DNA from: CAZUGO01 sp964619935
GTDB lineage: Bacteria > Planctomycetota > Phycisphaerae > UBA1845 > CAIVHJ01
Length of the DNA stretch: 64,000 nt
Direction of reading: 5' to 3'
Assembly: GCA_964619935.1 (NCBI GenBank)
Contig: CAZUGO010000036.1
Location: 1 to 64,000, forward strand
The notes under the pieces were generated by a model. That model was given only the letters and a program-made list of their open reading frames with translations. It did not search any database and was not told where the DNA came from. Positions 51,203 through 61,700 of this stretch are shown piece after piece (position 1 is the stretch's first letter; each line of letters opens with the position of its first letter). A program made the translations under genes and the position numbers.

Positions 51203-51919
51203 ATGATGCGTTCGCGCACAAAAGGAACACCCTGCTTGAGGCCATGGATTTCGCTCAAGCGCGCCGTCGCCGGCGGCGCCGTGCTGGTGTTTCTCGCCAC
51301 GCTCTTGGCCTGGCTGTGCTTTCAACATGTGCCCGCCTGGTATCGGCCGCTCTGGCTGACGCACACCGAAGTGGAAGCGGTGGGCCGGGAGGCCCAGCAG
51401 GCGTTCGAGCTCATCAGCCAGAAGATGGCGGGCGGCAGAGCGTTCTCGGTGACGCTCGACGACCGACAGATCAACCGCATGCTGGCCGCCCGCCGTGTGA
51501 TTTGGCCGGCGTCGACCGACTGGCTTCCGGCGGATCTGAGGACGCCCTGTGTGGCGCTCGCCGGGGAGCAGGTCATGGTCGGCCTCCGCTGGCGGCGCGG
51601 CGAGGTCCAATCGATTCTCAGTGCCGCCGTGCGACTCAGCGCCGACGACCAGCACCTGGCCATCGCCTTGGGTTCGGCCCGGGCCGGAGCCCTGCCGCTG
51701 CCGCTGGCGGCGCTGCGGCGGTTGCGCGGGCGGCCGGCTGAAGCGGCGCCGGGGGCCACGCGGTCCGGGTCGCAGATCGGCGCTGACCTGCTGCACGCCA
51801 GGCCCGCCGCGGCCGTGTCCAACGAGTTTGTCTGGCCCAACGGCAAGATCCGCTTTCGAGTCACTGACATCGCCGTGGACGGCAGCACCCTGCGCGTCCG
51901 GGTCTGCCCCCAACCGTAA
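51203..51919 (+). CDS. Membrane-anchored protein of unknown function
   Basis: A 238-residue protein with one N-terminal span (AVAGGAVLVFLATLLAWLCF) and a domain of about 190 residues outside. It contains EAQQAFELISQKMAGGRAFSVTLDDRQINRML and RFRVTDIAVDGSTLRVRV, resembling the layout of LptC-like or DUF-type beta-taco proteins, but I do not recognise the family. It is divergent from the ABC operon, with 122 bases between the two starts. Confidence 0.6.
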   Translation: MMRSRTKGTPCLRPWISLKRAVAGGAVLVFLATLLAWLCFQHVPAWYRPLWLTHTEVEAVGREAQQAFELISQKMAGGRAFSVTLDDRQINRMLAARRVIWPASTDWLPADLRTPCVALAGEQVMVGLRWRRGEVQSILSAAVRLSADDQHLAIALGSARAGALPLPLAALRRLRGRPAEAAPGATRSGSQIGADLLHARPAAAVSNEFVWPNGKIRFRVTDIAVDGSTLRVRVCPQP

Positions 51920-51937
51920 GCGCCGGTTGCGTGGGGC

Positions 51938-52054
51938 TTACGGGAACGGAAACTGCCAGTTGTCGCACAAATACAGACTCAGCATGGCAATGACCGTGCA
52001 GATGATGACCGCTGCGACCGCGCGATCCGGACTGAACTGTGAAGAGCTTCTCAT
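51938..52054 (-). CDS. Possible 38-residue single-span membrane peptide
   Basis: A short frame with ATG at 52054 and AGGG about 8 bases upstream encodes MRSSSQFSPDRAVAAVIIC followed by the rest of a hydrophobic span (TVIAMLSLYLC) and a short DNWQFPFP tail. One membrane span with a positive N-terminus is typical of genuine small membrane proteins. It lies between the convergent end at 51919 and the zinc-motif gene. Support is only composition and ribosome site. Confidence 0.4.
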   Translation of the reverse strand: MRSSSQFSPDRAVAAVIICTVIAMLSLYLCDNWQFPFP

Positions 52055-52189
52055 GGCCCACCCTCTGAACGCACCCATTCGATCGTGCCAACCGTCGGTG
52101 TCCGAACGTCACCGCATCCAGTGTACGATACCGCGGCACGGATGGGCCACACGTCGGTCCGCTGGGCCGGTCGAACCGCCCGGGCCGAA

Positions 52190-52381
52190 CTACGGCTGGT
52201 TATCGGCCGCTTCTTCGGCCGCTTCCTCGGCCCCGACGACCTTGGACTTGATATCGCCGCCCCCGGTCAGCCGCACCTCGATGGCCTGGCCGGTCTGGCC
52301 GCAGGTCATGTGGATGGTGGTTTCCGGCATGTCCATCTGATGGGTTTGTCGGCACGCGGGGCAGGTGAAGCGAACCCACAT
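52190..52381 (-). CDS. Small CxxC-motif protein
   Basis: A 63-residue protein starting MWVRFTCPACRQTHQMDMPE; Cys7 and Cys10 with Cys27 suggest a small zinc ribbon. The tail is acidic (AEEAAEEAADNQP). AAGGGG precedes the ATG at 52381 by 7 bases. No known family. Upstream it is divergent from the nitrilase-family gene. Confidence 0.55.
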   Translation of the reverse strand: MWVRFTCPACRQTHQMDMPETTIHMTCGQTGQAIEVRLTGGGDIKSKVVGAEEAAEEAADNQP

Positions 52382-52550
52382 GGCAGTCCCCTTCCCAAGT
52401 GCTACAATTCCACGCGATGCCGCCGCGCTCACGGGCCACTTGGGAACACCCGCCGCCGGCGACGCCGGCCGGGCCGGCCGCCGCGCGTTCGCCTGACGCG
52501 GTATTCTAGTCGGCATCGGAGTGATGCAACAGCCGCAGGACCGCAGCACC

Positions 52551-53555
52551 ATGGTTTCGCACGTACACGTCGCCACCCTGCAGCCGGCCTTGCGCTGGCA
52601 GCAACCGATGCCGAACATGTTCGCCATGCGGCGGATGATCGAGGAATTGCCCAGCGGGGTGGAGCTGGTGGTGTTGCCGGAAATGTGGACGGCACTGCCG
52701 GTCGGGTCCCAGGCGAACGTCGGTGCCGACTCCGCCACCCAGTTCGTGCAGACCCTGGCTCGGGCCGCCGGCGTCAACGTCATCGGCGGCAGCTTTGAGG
52801 CCCGCGGCAGCGACGGTGCCCTGCAGAACGTCACCGTGGGTGTCGACGCCCGCGGAGTGGTGGTCGGCCGGTACGCCAAGCAAGTCCTGTTCGCCGCCGA
52901 ACGGGACGGCCGGCAACCGGGCGCCGGCTCTGCGATCTTCGAGTTCGACGGTCTGCGGGTCGGCGTGCTGATCTGTGCCGACCTGTGGCACCCCGGTCTG
53001 GTCAAGGCGATCGCTGATGCCGATGTGTTGTGCGTGCCGGCGCGGACCGCGGTGCCGTCCGACCAGCACGTGCTTTACGCTCGGGTGCTGTGGCACAGCC
53101 TGGCGCTGACTCGGGCCATGGAATTCGGCCTGCCGGTGGTGGTCAGCGATTGGGCGACCGGGCGGCATGCCGCCACCGATGTCGACCTGTCGGTCGGCAG
53201 TGTCCATGCTCCGGGCATGAGTTACGATCGCGGCACGCTGGGTTCGCGCCGCTCGGGCGGTCAGGGAGCAACCGGCCCGCGCGAGGCCACCGCCACCGCT
53301 CACACCTCGGCGGCGCCGGCCCTGGGGCCCGGCGTGCACTTTACCGGCGGCGCTTCCAGCATCTGCAATCCCGGTCGCCGGCCTGACATTCAACGGATCT
53401 GGCGGACGCTGGATCGCGGCCAGGCGGGTTTCTTGAGCGACGTCCTGGATCTTGCCGATGTTCAGGAGTATCGCGAATACCGCCGCCGTGTCGGGCTGTT
53501 GGCCTCTGATCCACGGGGTGAACCCAAACCGTCAGGCAATGTCGCGCAAGATTAA
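52551..53555 (+). CDS. Carbon-nitrogen hydrolase (nitrilase superfamily)
   Basis: A 334-residue cytoplasmic hydrolase. The Glu-Lys-Cys triad is complete: Glu44 in VVLPEMW, Lys110 in YAKQVLF and Cys142 in VGVLICADLWHPG. These enzymes cleave nitriles, amides or carbamoyl groups; which one is not readable. The last 100 residues run into a Gly/Ala/Thr-rich segment. The ATG at 52551 has AGGA about 10 bases upstream; the frame is open to a GTG at 52521. The next gene overlaps its 3' end by 17 bases. Confidence 0.8.
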   Translation: MVSHVHVATLQPALRWQQPMPNMFAMRRMIEELPSGVELVVLPEMWTALPVGSQANVGADSATQFVQTLARAAGVNVIGGSFEARGSDGALQNVTVGVDARGVVVGRYAKQVLFAAERDGRQPGAGSAIFEFDGLRVGVLICADLWHPGLVKAIADADVLCVPARTAVPSDQHVLYARVLWHSLALTRAMEFGLPVVVSDWATGRHAATDVDLSVGSVHAPGMSYDRGTLGSRRSGGQGATGPREATATAHTSAAPALGPGVHFTGGASSICNPGRRPDIQRIWRTLDRGQAGFLSDVLDLADVQEYREYRRRVGLLASDPRGEPKPSGNVAQD

Positions 53556-54408
53556 GTCATATGGCTTGCTGTGGGTCGTCTTCGTCGCGGTGGCCGCCGT
53601 GACCGGCCCCGCCCAGCCGCTGCCCGCCGACCGCGCCGCCGCGGCATGCGATCAGCCCGCTTTCGCGCTGCGGGTGTTGTCCTATAACATCCAACGGGGT
53701 TTGGGGGACGCCGGCTTTCACCGGATTGCAGCGCTGATTCGCCGGCACCGCCCGGACCTCGTTTGCCTCCAGGAGGTTGCCTGGCCCAAGAAGCCAAACC
53801 TCGACTGGGTGCGGAACCAGGTGGAGGTCCTCGCCGGCGAGTTGGGTTACCAATGGGCTTGTGCAGAACGCGGCCGCCTGCGATACGAGACCTACGGAAT
53901 GGCGGTGCTGGTGCGCGGCGAGATCCTGTCAGCCCGCGACCTGCGGGTTCCGGGAGAACTTCCGCACGCCCTGTGGACGGAACTGCGGATCGACGGGCAG
54001 CGCATCGACGTGGCCAGCGTGCACTCCCGGAGTGTCGCCCCTGGATTGCGTTCGGTTGGCTATCTCGCCACCGAATGGGCCCGCACTCGCCAAGCCAAGC
54101 AACTGGCGCGCCAGACAGCCGGCAGCCGGTGCCCGGTGGTGGTGGCGGGCGATTTCAACACCATCGCCACCGCCCCCTCCTACGCCGTGCTCACCGCAGG
54201 CCTGGTGGATGCCGCCGCCGGTCATCCCGGGCAGGAAGACTACACCCGCCTGACCCAGGGGCTGCCATTGCGGATCGATTACGTCTTCTTGTCTCCGATC
54301 TGGGCGGTTTGTGATTATCAGGTCCTGCCTGTCGACCTCTCAGACCACCGGCCTTTGCTCACAACTATTTGCCTGCCACAGGAAAGCGCGACGCCCCCGC
54401 CAACCTGA
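53539..54408 (+). CDS. Exported endonuclease/exonuclease/phosphatase-family protein
   Basis: A 289-residue protein with an N-terminal signal (SYGLLWVVFVAVAAVTGPAQP). The fold's active-site motifs are present: SYNIQRG, LVCLQEV, VVVAGDFNTIA and the closing LSDHRPLL. Members cleave phosphodiesters in nucleic acids, inositol phosphates or sphingomyelin; the target is not readable. The ATG at 53539 lies inside the end of the nitrilase-family gene (17-base overlap), so the two are probably co-transcribed. A GC-rich hairpin overlaps its stop. Confidence 0.8.
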   Translation: MSRKIKSYGLLWVVFVAVAAVTGPAQPLPADRAAAACDQPAFALRVLSYNIQRGLGDAGFHRIAALIRRHRPDLVCLQEVAWPKKPNLDWVRNQVEVLAGELGYQWACAERGRLRYETYGMAVLVRGEILSARDLRVPGELPHALWTELRIDGQRIDVASVHSRSVAPGLRSVGYLATEWARTRQAKQLARQTAGSRCPVVVAGDFNTIATAPSYAVLTAGLVDAAAGHPGQEDYTRLTQGLPLRIDYVFLSPIWAVCDYQVLPVDLSDHRPLLTTICLPQESATPPPT

Positions 54409-54415
54409 GCGGGGG
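54394..54415 (+). terminator. GC-rich hairpin over the stop codon
   Basis: CCCCCGC (54394-54400) and GCGGGGG (54409-54415) make a 7-bp stem with an 8-base loop that includes the stop codon at 54406-54408. No T-run follows. It probably slows or ends transcription of the pair of genes upstream. Confidence 0.4.
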
Positions 54416-54842
54416 TGGCCCGGCGGCGGATTTCGGCCTCCCTGCAATTTCTACTCCGATCTGAGCACTTCCGGGGTGCCCCATGGGGGATCAGCCGTAG
54501 GGATAAATACCCATAAGACGTTATTGCATAATCAGTTATCCTATTGCGAACAATTCGCTGGTTTGCCACAGGTTTTGGGGTCGTGATATCGGGCGGGATC
54601 GTATAATAAGGCAAGAGGTTAGCTCGCCACGCACGCCAGGCCTCAGCCGGCCAAAACGACCTCGGAACTCAGCGCTGTTGAGAAATATGCTCTCGCGCTT
54701 GCGCCACATTTGGCGCCTGATCTCGTGAGGTCACGCGCTGTCCCCGTTGGGCTTCCGATTCGCCGGGCGGGACCGTGGGAATCCCGAGCGTCGGAGGTTG
54801 ATTGAAGCGGTCATGGGCACCTTTTCGAACAAGGATGTGGCA
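54416..54842. other. 427-base gene-free, partly AT-rich region
   Basis: 54500-54610 is clearly more AT-rich than the rest of the window. It holds an inverted repeat GGATAA (54501-54506) / TTATCC (54536-54541) and a TATAAT at 54602-54607 with no fitting -35. It may be the promoter region of the metallopeptidase gene or a scar of an insertion. No gene or RNA is supported. Confidence 0.5.
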
Positions 54843-55220
54843 ATGACGTATCGTCGGAAAGTCAGGACAATCGCCGAGAAGTACATGGACTTGTTTGGCC
54901 TGTTTCACTGGCGGCTGACCAAGGTCCACATCGGCATCCCCAAGCACATCAAACGCGAGCTGGCCGCCCACTACCCGGAGGCCCGCAACGGGTTTTATGC
55001 TTGCGTCTATCCGACCAGCCGGAACACCTTCGTGATGGCCATTGCCCGCGACATTGCGGACGCCAAGCTGGAGAGCATCATCGCCCACGAGGTCTCGCAC
55101 ATCCTGCTGCACAACTTGTTTGAGGCCACCAAGGACGGGCGGAAGTACGACGCCAAGAATCAACTCGAGACGGTCTGTGACCGCATCGCCAGGGCGGTCA
55201 TCCAGTGCAAGTGCGCCTGA
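54843..55220 (+). CDS. Small HExxH metallopeptidase-like protein
   Basis: A 125-residue protein with a zinc-protease motif HEVSH in SIIAHEVSHILLHNL. It begins with a helical stretch (YRRKVRTIAEKYMDLFGLFHWRL). Size and layout resemble small phage-type or ImmA/SprT-like peptidases, but no family is sure. AAGGA lies 7 bases before the ATG at 54843; an in-frame ATG at 54813 would add 10 residues and has a more distant GGAGG. It ends 11 bases before the convergent kinase gene. Confidence 0.62.
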   Translation: MTYRRKVRTIAEKYMDLFGLFHWRLTKVHIGIPKHIKRELAAHYPEARNGFYACVYPTSRNTFVMAIARDIADAKLESIIAHEVSHILLHNLFEATKDGRKYDAKNQLETVCDRIARAVIQCKCA

Positions 55221-55231
55221 TGGTGGGCTGA

Positions 55232-57835
55232 TCACTGTCCATCGGCCGGATCGCCGGCGCGGTGGCGCCAGGCGGTGGCGTCCTGCGGCCTGTCCCAATC
55301 CTCATAGAGGCGGGCGAGCAGGTCGGCTGTCTGGCGGGCGGCGCGGGTATCGCCGAGCAGGTCGTATGCCTGCAGCAGCGCGGCCTCGGCTTCACCGTAC
55401 CGGCGCAGCCGGGTCAGACACTCGCCGTGCAGCTTGAGGAATAGTCCGCGATGCTGCCGAGGCAACTCGCCGGAGGCCGCGGCCTCGACGATCTCGGTCA
55501 GTAATGCCAGCGCCGCTTGGTTCCGTTCCTGTCGCAGAAACAATGCCGCGAGATGGTAGCGACTCACCAGCGTGTCCGGATGGGCCGGACCCAGGGCCGC
55601 GCCCTGCAGGTCCGCCGCTTCGCGGTGGAGCCGCTCAGCGGCATCGAAGTCACCCTGATCGGACAACACCAGCGCGAGGTTGTTCAATGTCGCCGCCGTT
55701 CCGGGATGCGATCCGCCAAGGGTATGCTGGATGCTCAGCGCCTCCCGCAGGACCGTTTCAGCCTCGCCGGCACGCCCCTGCCGGCGGAGCACGTTGCCCA
55801 GCGTGGTCAGGTCGGTGGCCAGCGCCGGGTGGCGGTCGGGGAGCAGGGCGCGGCGCATCTCGACGGCTTGGCGGATAAGTTGCTCGGCTTCCTGCAACCG
55901 TCCCGTGACGAGCAACAACCCGCTGAGGTTGTTCATCGTCGAGATGATGTTGGGATGGGGACCGGCGCGCAGTTTCTGGTCCATGGCCAGGGACCGGCGC
56001 AGCAGATCCTCGGCCTCATCGAAGCGGTTCATGCTGTGCAGCGTCAGGGCAAGGTTGTTCATGGCAGTGGCGATCTCGGGGTCACGGTCGCCCAATAACT
56101 GGTGCCGCAGGTCCAGAACCTGTCGTTGGATCCGTTCGGCCTCCTGGTAATCTCCCTGTTGAAAGCGCAGCCAGCCCAAGTTGTTCAGGCTCTTGGCGAC
56201 GTCGATGTGCCGGTCTCCAAATAACCGCCGGCGCATGTCCAGCGCCGCCCGGCACAACCGTTCCGATTCGGCGAATTCCCCGGTGCTATCGAGGACCCGG
56301 GCGAGTTTGTGCAGGCTGGTTGCCAGGTCGGGATGATCCTGGGGATGCAACTGCTGCCGAATCTCGACGGCCCGGCGCAGTTGGGCCTCGGCTTCGGGGT
56401 ATCGGCCCAGGGCGCGGTAGGTGTTTCCCAGGGTGTGGCGCACGGCGGCCTGCACTTCGGGCTGATCTCCCAGGGCGCCGTGGGCGATCTCGCGGGCCGC
56501 CTGGTCGAGCACGTAGCGGACCGTGACGTCCTGCCCGGTGCCGGTCTCGGGATCGGCGGCCGCCAGCATGTCATGCAAGAAGGCGTTGACCGCCACGGCG
56601 ATCTCGCCGGTGCGTTCGGCCTCCTCCCGGGCGGCGGCCAGGGCCTGCGTGCGGCCTGCCAGCCGGACGGCCTGAACGGTCGATGCGATCCCGGATCCGA
56701 CCACCAGCACCACCAGCGCGGTGGCCAGCGCGCAGACCGTCCGGTGGCGCTGGATCATCTTGCGAACCACGTAGGTCAGCGCGGGTGGCCGTGCCAGAAT
56801 GGGCTGATTGCTCAAGTAGCGCTCGATGTCATCCTGCAGGGCGGTCGCGCTCTGATAGCGCAGTCCGGGATCTTTCTGCAGGGCTTTGAGCACGATGACG
56901 TCCAGGTCGCCGCGGATCGCCCGGTCATGGCGGCTCGGGGGATGGGGTTGCGCTTCGCCGATGATCCTGGCGGCCTGCACGATGTCCGTCCGGCCCAGGT
57001 CGTAAGGCAATTGCCCGGTGAGCAATTCGTAGAGGACCACCCCGAGGGCATAGAGGTCTGTTCTGGTGTCGATCTCTGGCGCGTCGCCGCGGACCTGTTC
57101 CGGACTCATGTAGGGCAGTGTGCCCAGGATCCGTCCAGCCTCGGTGAGCGCGCTGCCGGGCGTGCCGCCGTCGTGCTCCAGGATCTTGGCCATCCCGAAA
57201 TCGAGGATCCTGGGTTCCCCGCCGGCGTCGACCAGGATATTGGACGGCTTCAGGTCGCGGTGAATGACGCCGCGCTGATGGGCGAAGCTGACGGCGGCGC
57301 AAATCCGGGCGAACAGGCTCAGTCGCCGGCGAATGGACAGCCGCTGTTGCACAGCCCACGTGGTCAGGCGATCGCCTTCGACGAGTTCCATCACCAGAAA
57401 CGGAACCCCGCCGGTGCAATCGGCCTCGTAGAGGGCCGCAATCCCGGGATGCTGCAGGCGGGCCAGGGCCAGCGCTTCCCGCTGGAATAGACGTCTGTGG
57501 CGGTCATCGCCGCCCAAGCCGTTGAGCACCTTGAGTGCAACCGAACGCTGGGGATTGTCCTGCTGCGCCCGGTAGACGACGCCCATGCCTCCGCGCCCGA
57601 TCTCGGCGATGATGCGATATTTTCCGATCCGTTGCCCGGGCGCGGCAATGGAACTCGTCGCGAGCGCCTCGCGGATCGCGCCGACTGCCTCCAGATTGGT
57701 CCTGATTTCCGCCAGGCGGCGGCGGCATCCGTCGCAGGTGCTGAGGTGCCGGTCGATCGAACCTGCCGACGGCGGATCCGCGCCCCCGGAAAGGTATTCT
57801 TCCAATTCGCTCAGCTCCGGACACGGTGCGATCAT
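55232..57835 (-). CDS. Serine/threonine protein kinase with zinc finger, membrane span and TPR tail
   Basis: An 867-residue transmembrane kinase. Residues 30-37 (HLSTCDGC) resemble the HxxxCxxC of anti-sigma zinc fingers. The kinase domain spans about 72-340: glycine loop IGRGGMGVVYRA, Lys102 in ALKVL, catalytic HRDLKPSN (192-199), DFG (212-214) and YMSPEQVRG. A span follows at about 365-388 (ALATALVVLVVGSGIAS). The outer part (420-860) is a long run of TPR repeats of the kind MNNLALTLHSMNRFDEAEDLLRRSLAM. It follows the ECF sigma gene by 106 bases and is probably co-transcribed. Confidence 0.92.
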   Translation of the reverse strand: MIAPCPELSELEEYLSGGADPPSAGSIDRHLSTCDGCRRRLAEIRTNLEAVGAIREALATSSIAAPGQRIGKYRIIAEIGRGGMGVVYRAQQDNPQRSVALKVLNGLGGDDRHRRLFQREALALARLQHPGIAALYEADCTGGVPFLVMELVEGDRLTTWAVQQRLSIRRRLSLFARICAAVSFAHQRGVIHRDLKPSNILVDAGGEPRILDFGMAKILEHDGGTPGSALTEAGRILGTLPYMSPEQVRGDAPEIDTRTDLYALGVVLYELLTGQLPYDLGRTDIVQAARIIGEAQPHPPSRHDRAIRGDLDVIVLKALQKDPGLRYQSATALQDDIERYLSNQPILARPPALTYVVRKMIQRHRTVCALATALVVLVVGSGIASTVQAVRLAGRTQALAAAREEAERTGEIAVAVNAFLHDMLAAADPETGTGQDVTVRYVLDQAAREIAHGALGDQPEVQAAVRHTLGNTYRALGRYPEAEAQLRRAVEIRQQLHPQDHPDLATSLHKLARVLDSTGEFAESERLCRAALDMRRRLFGDRHIDVAKSLNNLGWLRFQQGDYQEAERIQRQVLDLRHQLLGDRDPEIATAMNNLALTLHSMNRFDEAEDLLRRSLAMDQKLRAGPHPNIISTMNNLSGLLLVTGRLQEAEQLIRQAVEMRRALLPDRHPALATDLTTLGNVLRRQGRAGEAETVLREALSIQHTLGGSHPGTAATLNNLALVLSDQGDFDAAERLHREAADLQGAALGPAHPDTLVSRYHLAALFLRQERNQAALALLTEIVEAAASGELPRQHRGLFLKLHGECLTRLRRYGEAEAALLQAYDLLGDTRAARQTADLLARLYEDWDRPQDATAWRHRAGDPADGQ

Positions 57836-57941
57836 GTGAGTGGTTCACCCAACCGCAAGGGGTTTCTCTTGAAGGCGGTCCCGCCAGCACGACGATTCGA
57901 GCCCACCGTTCATGGGCACGGCCAGCCTGGTGCCGCCCGCT

Positions 57942-58541
57942 TCAGGGGGCTCGGCCCACTTGCTCAAGTTCGGCGCGCAGCTCGCGGATGCGCTTGATCA
58001 CCCGATGCTTGGCGTTGTAGACCGCTTTTACGGGGACAGCCAGTTCGCGGGCGACGTCGGCCGGGGACCACTCCAGCCGGACGGCCAGCTCGAACATGCG
58101 GAAGGTTCGCGGCTCGAATTCGCGGTGGGCTCGCTCGATGCAGGCGGCCAGCAGGGCCTGTTCCCATTCCGCATCCCAAACCGTTGAGGCCTGCTGCTGA
58201 TCCGGCAGCGCGGACCAGAAAGAACCGTTGCCGGTCGCGGGCAGGGTGGCCACCCGGCGGGCCTGGCGGCGGATTTCGCGCCGAATCTGGCGGTAGGCGA
58301 TGCCGAAGAGCCAATGGCTCAGGCGCCCCTTGGCGCGGTCGTACTTGCCGTTGCGGTAGTTCTCGGCGAACGCCAGCAACGTTTCCTGGGCGACGTCCTC
58401 GGCCTCCGCCGGTGAGGCGCCGACGCGCGTGGCAAAACGAACGATCGGGCGTTGAAAGCGCTGCACGAGCCGCTCCCAGGCGCCGTGATCATCGGCAGCG
58501 TGCAGCTTCTGCAGCATCGTCGACGTCGTGATCCATTCCAT
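57942..58541 (-). CDS. ECF-type RNA polymerase sigma factor, kinase-associated
   Basis: A 199-residue sigma70-family ECF factor. Region 2 is FQRPIVRFATRVGASPAEAEDVAQETLLAFAENY with WLFGIAYRQIRREIRRQARR, and region 4 near residue 150 has LEWSPADVARELAVPVKAVYNAKHRVIKRIREL. The linker of about 40 residues between the regions is somewhat long. ECF factors next to Ser/Thr kinases are a known planctomycete pattern in which phosphorylation is thought to control the sigma factor. It is divergent from the RHS gene, with 211 bases between the starts. Confidence 0.9.
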   Translation of the reverse strand: MEWITTSTMLQKLHAADDHGAWERLVQRFQRPIVRFATRVGASPAEAEDVAQETLLAFAENYRNGKYDRAKGRLSHWLFGIAYRQIRREIRRQARRVATLPATGNGSFWSALPDQQQASTVWDAEWEQALLAACIERAHREFEPRTFRMFELAVRLEWSPADVARELAVPVKAVYNAKHRVIKRIRELRAELEQVGRAP

Positions 58542-58752
58542 ACCGATTCCACGGTAGTGCTGCGACTGGGTGTCCGAGCGGCCCGGCCCCCCCAGTATAG
58601 CAGGAAGGGCGTTTGCGCCGCCCCTGGAGCAGCTCCGGACCGGCGCGTAACCAGTTTATTCGCAAGAGAATTATGCTTTGTGAGAAGCCGCCGGCCCGGC
58701 GGTGAATACCTCCTGAGGACCCGTGGAACCAGGCATTGGGAGGATCCGGCAC

Positions 58753-61700
58753 ATGGGCAATGGCCGACCGGCGCGCGTTCGACTCTTGATCCTCGTGGGG
58801 GCGGGACTGGGCTGGACCGGGGCGCAGGGGCTCGCTGCTGGCACCGCGGCTCCGGCTCGAACTGCGGCGCCTACCCGGGACGCACTCGGGATGGGGCCGG
58901 TGCCGGAGGTCGGTCGGGTGGGTGTCAGCGACCTGGTCCCGTTGGGCGAGTGCTTCGCCGGACCGGGCGCCGACCTGCCGCTGGCGGCTTGCGCGGTCTT
59001 CGACTACGACGCCGGCGGGCACGTCGACCTGGCCGACGTTCAGGCCTTCCAAGGGGCGTTTTCCGGATCGCTGGAGCCCCAGCCCGGGGCGGCCCAGGAG
59101 GCCAGCGCCGACGACGAGGACGCCCAGGCCAGCTATGCCACCGGCAGCGTGGTCTTGCACAACGGCGAGGTGCGGTTCGGGCGGATCGACCTGGTCATCC
59201 CCGGCCGAGGGCAGTGCGCCTTCGCGATGGCCAGGCGCTATCGCAGCCGGCTGGCGTACGACGGACCCCTGGGCTACGGGTGGGACTATCCGTACAACGA
59301 GCGCCTGTATTTCCGGGCGAATGGCGATGTCGTGCGCAGCAACGGCGTCGGTCATGTCGACACCTGGACGGCGAACGCGGACGGCTCATACACCGCGCCG
59401 CCCGGCCATTTCCGGCAGTTGATGCGGCGCGGCGACGGCACCTACGTCCTGCGGTCGCCGGAGGGCTTCAAGCGCACCTACGACATCGACGGGCGGCTCA
59501 TCCGCTATCAAGACCGTAACGGCGACCAGATGGCATTCCTGTACGACGCCCGCCGCAACCTGGACATGGTGGTCGATCCCTTTGGGCGCGAAATCGCCTT
59601 CGAATTCCAAACGGACGCCACCGGGGTCGATCGGCTCACGCGGATCACCGATTTCGCCGGTCGGGAGATGGTCTACGCCTACGATGGGCTGGGTGATCTG
59701 ACGGCCGTGCGGACGCCGGTGGTTACCGGGACGTCGACCGCGAACGACTTTCCTGACGGGCGGACGGAGCGCTACACCTACGCGGCGGCTGCGAAGCCGT
59801 CGCCGTTGAGCCACAATCTGCTGTCGGTCACCTACCCGCAGGAGGTGGCGCAGGCCGGCCCCCCGGCCCGGCTCTGGACCTACGGCGTCGACCCTGGCGA
59901 CGCCTGGACGTTCGATCGCGTGGTGACCGAGACCGCCGGTGGGATCAACGCCTCCGGCATCGCCGCCGGGGGCGTGCGGACCTACACCTACACCCCGCTC
60001 AACGACGGCGTGCCGCCGGGTGATCCGGGGGTCGCCCGCCTCAGGGTGGGCTGCACGGAGCGCAACGGCAATCCATTCGAAGTGTTCTTCAACGAACTCG
60101 GCCACGCCATCCGCCTGCGGCGGCTGACCCGCGGCCTGCGCCCCGGCGAACCCCCCGCCTATGAGTCGACCGCGACCTTCGATTCCGACGGCCAGTTGTT
60201 GACCCAGGTGCTTCCGGAGCTGAACCAGCGGCAGGTGACCTACGATGCTTCGGGTCCACGGGCGGCGCAGCGCAACGTCCTCGAAATGCGCGTGCTGCCC
60301 GGCCCTCGGGGCGGCGGTGAAGACGTGGTCACAACCTTCACCTACGAACCGCTGTACAACCAGCTCCTGTCCGCCACCGGACCGCGCGGCAACGCTGCGG
60401 GCTTCATCCCGCCCATCGGCAGGGCGTCGGCCGAGCGGTACACCGCCCACAGCGTTTTCGACTACCAGGAAGGCACGGCGCCCATCCCGGACGCCCTGGA
60501 GTTCGAGATCGACCTGTCTGCGGTCCCGCGCGGATTGGGTGACATCAACGGCGACGGCCGCACCGACCAGGTTGCCGGCAACGCCGTCCGCGTCACCGCG
60601 CCGACCGTGACGCTGGAGCCGAACGCCAACGAAGCCGTCCGGCTGGGCGGGACGTCGCAGGCGATCCTCTACGAAATGCACTGGAACGACCGCGGACAGC
60701 TCACCCGCCGGATCGATGCCGAAGGCAACGTCGACCTGCTGGAGTACTACCCGGAAGACGATCCGGATGGCGACGGCCTCCCGGTGGCCAACAGCACCGG
60801 CGTCCTGGTGCCGTCGTCGGACCCCACCGGCTACGTGCAGGCGTCCACCATCGACGCCGAGCGGTCGGACCGGCGTTCGACCTCGGTCCCTCCGGCGGCG
60901 CTGCGCGGCGCGCTGTATTATGATGCACTGGGCAACGTCACCCGGCTCCGGAACCCGCGCGGGGTGATCTTCGATATCGAACTCAACGCCCTCAACGAGC
61001 CGGTGGTCTTGACCCGCGGATCTGACGTGGCGGAGGCGGTCGCAAGCGGTCAGTTGATCACCGGCGAGCCGCCCCTGGCCTACCAGACGCGCTGGCTCTA
61101 TGACTTCAACGGCCGGGTGACGACCGTGCAGGTCGAGAACCGGGATTCCACCACTCCCGGCGTCGGGGCGTTCGTCGACCGCACGTATGGCTACGACATC
61201 CTGGACAATCTCATCACCACCGACGTCGAGGTGGACGCGGCGACGACGGCCACGGTCACCATCGGCTACGACCCCAATGAACGGGTCCTGTGGGTCCAGA
61301 AGCCGGAAGGCAACAAGATCGCGGCGACCTATGACGAGCGCGACTTCCTGTTTACGCGGACCCGGGGCGCGGACGCGCCCGAAGCATCGACGGTGCGGTT
61401 CGACTACGACCTGAACGGCAACCTGCTGCGGGTCACCGATGCCGAAGATCACGACGGCGACGGCCAACCGGAAGCCACATCGTTTGCCTATGACGGCTTC
61501 GACCGTCTGATCCAGCGCAGCGATCCGCTCGGCAACCTGGCCCAGTTCGACTACGACGTGGCGTCGAACGTCGTTCGGCGGCAATCCTTCGGGCACCCGG
61601 CGGGTGACCCCGGGAAGGCGGCCGTGCTGCTGGCCGACGTCCGATTCGCCCACGACGAACTGTGCCGCACGGTCCGGGCGGACGCCAGCCTGTTCCTTGC

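Noticed and set aside
54602..54607. TATAAT as promoter of the metallopeptidase
   Set aside because: No acceptable -35 at 16-18 bases, and the leader would be over 230 bases.
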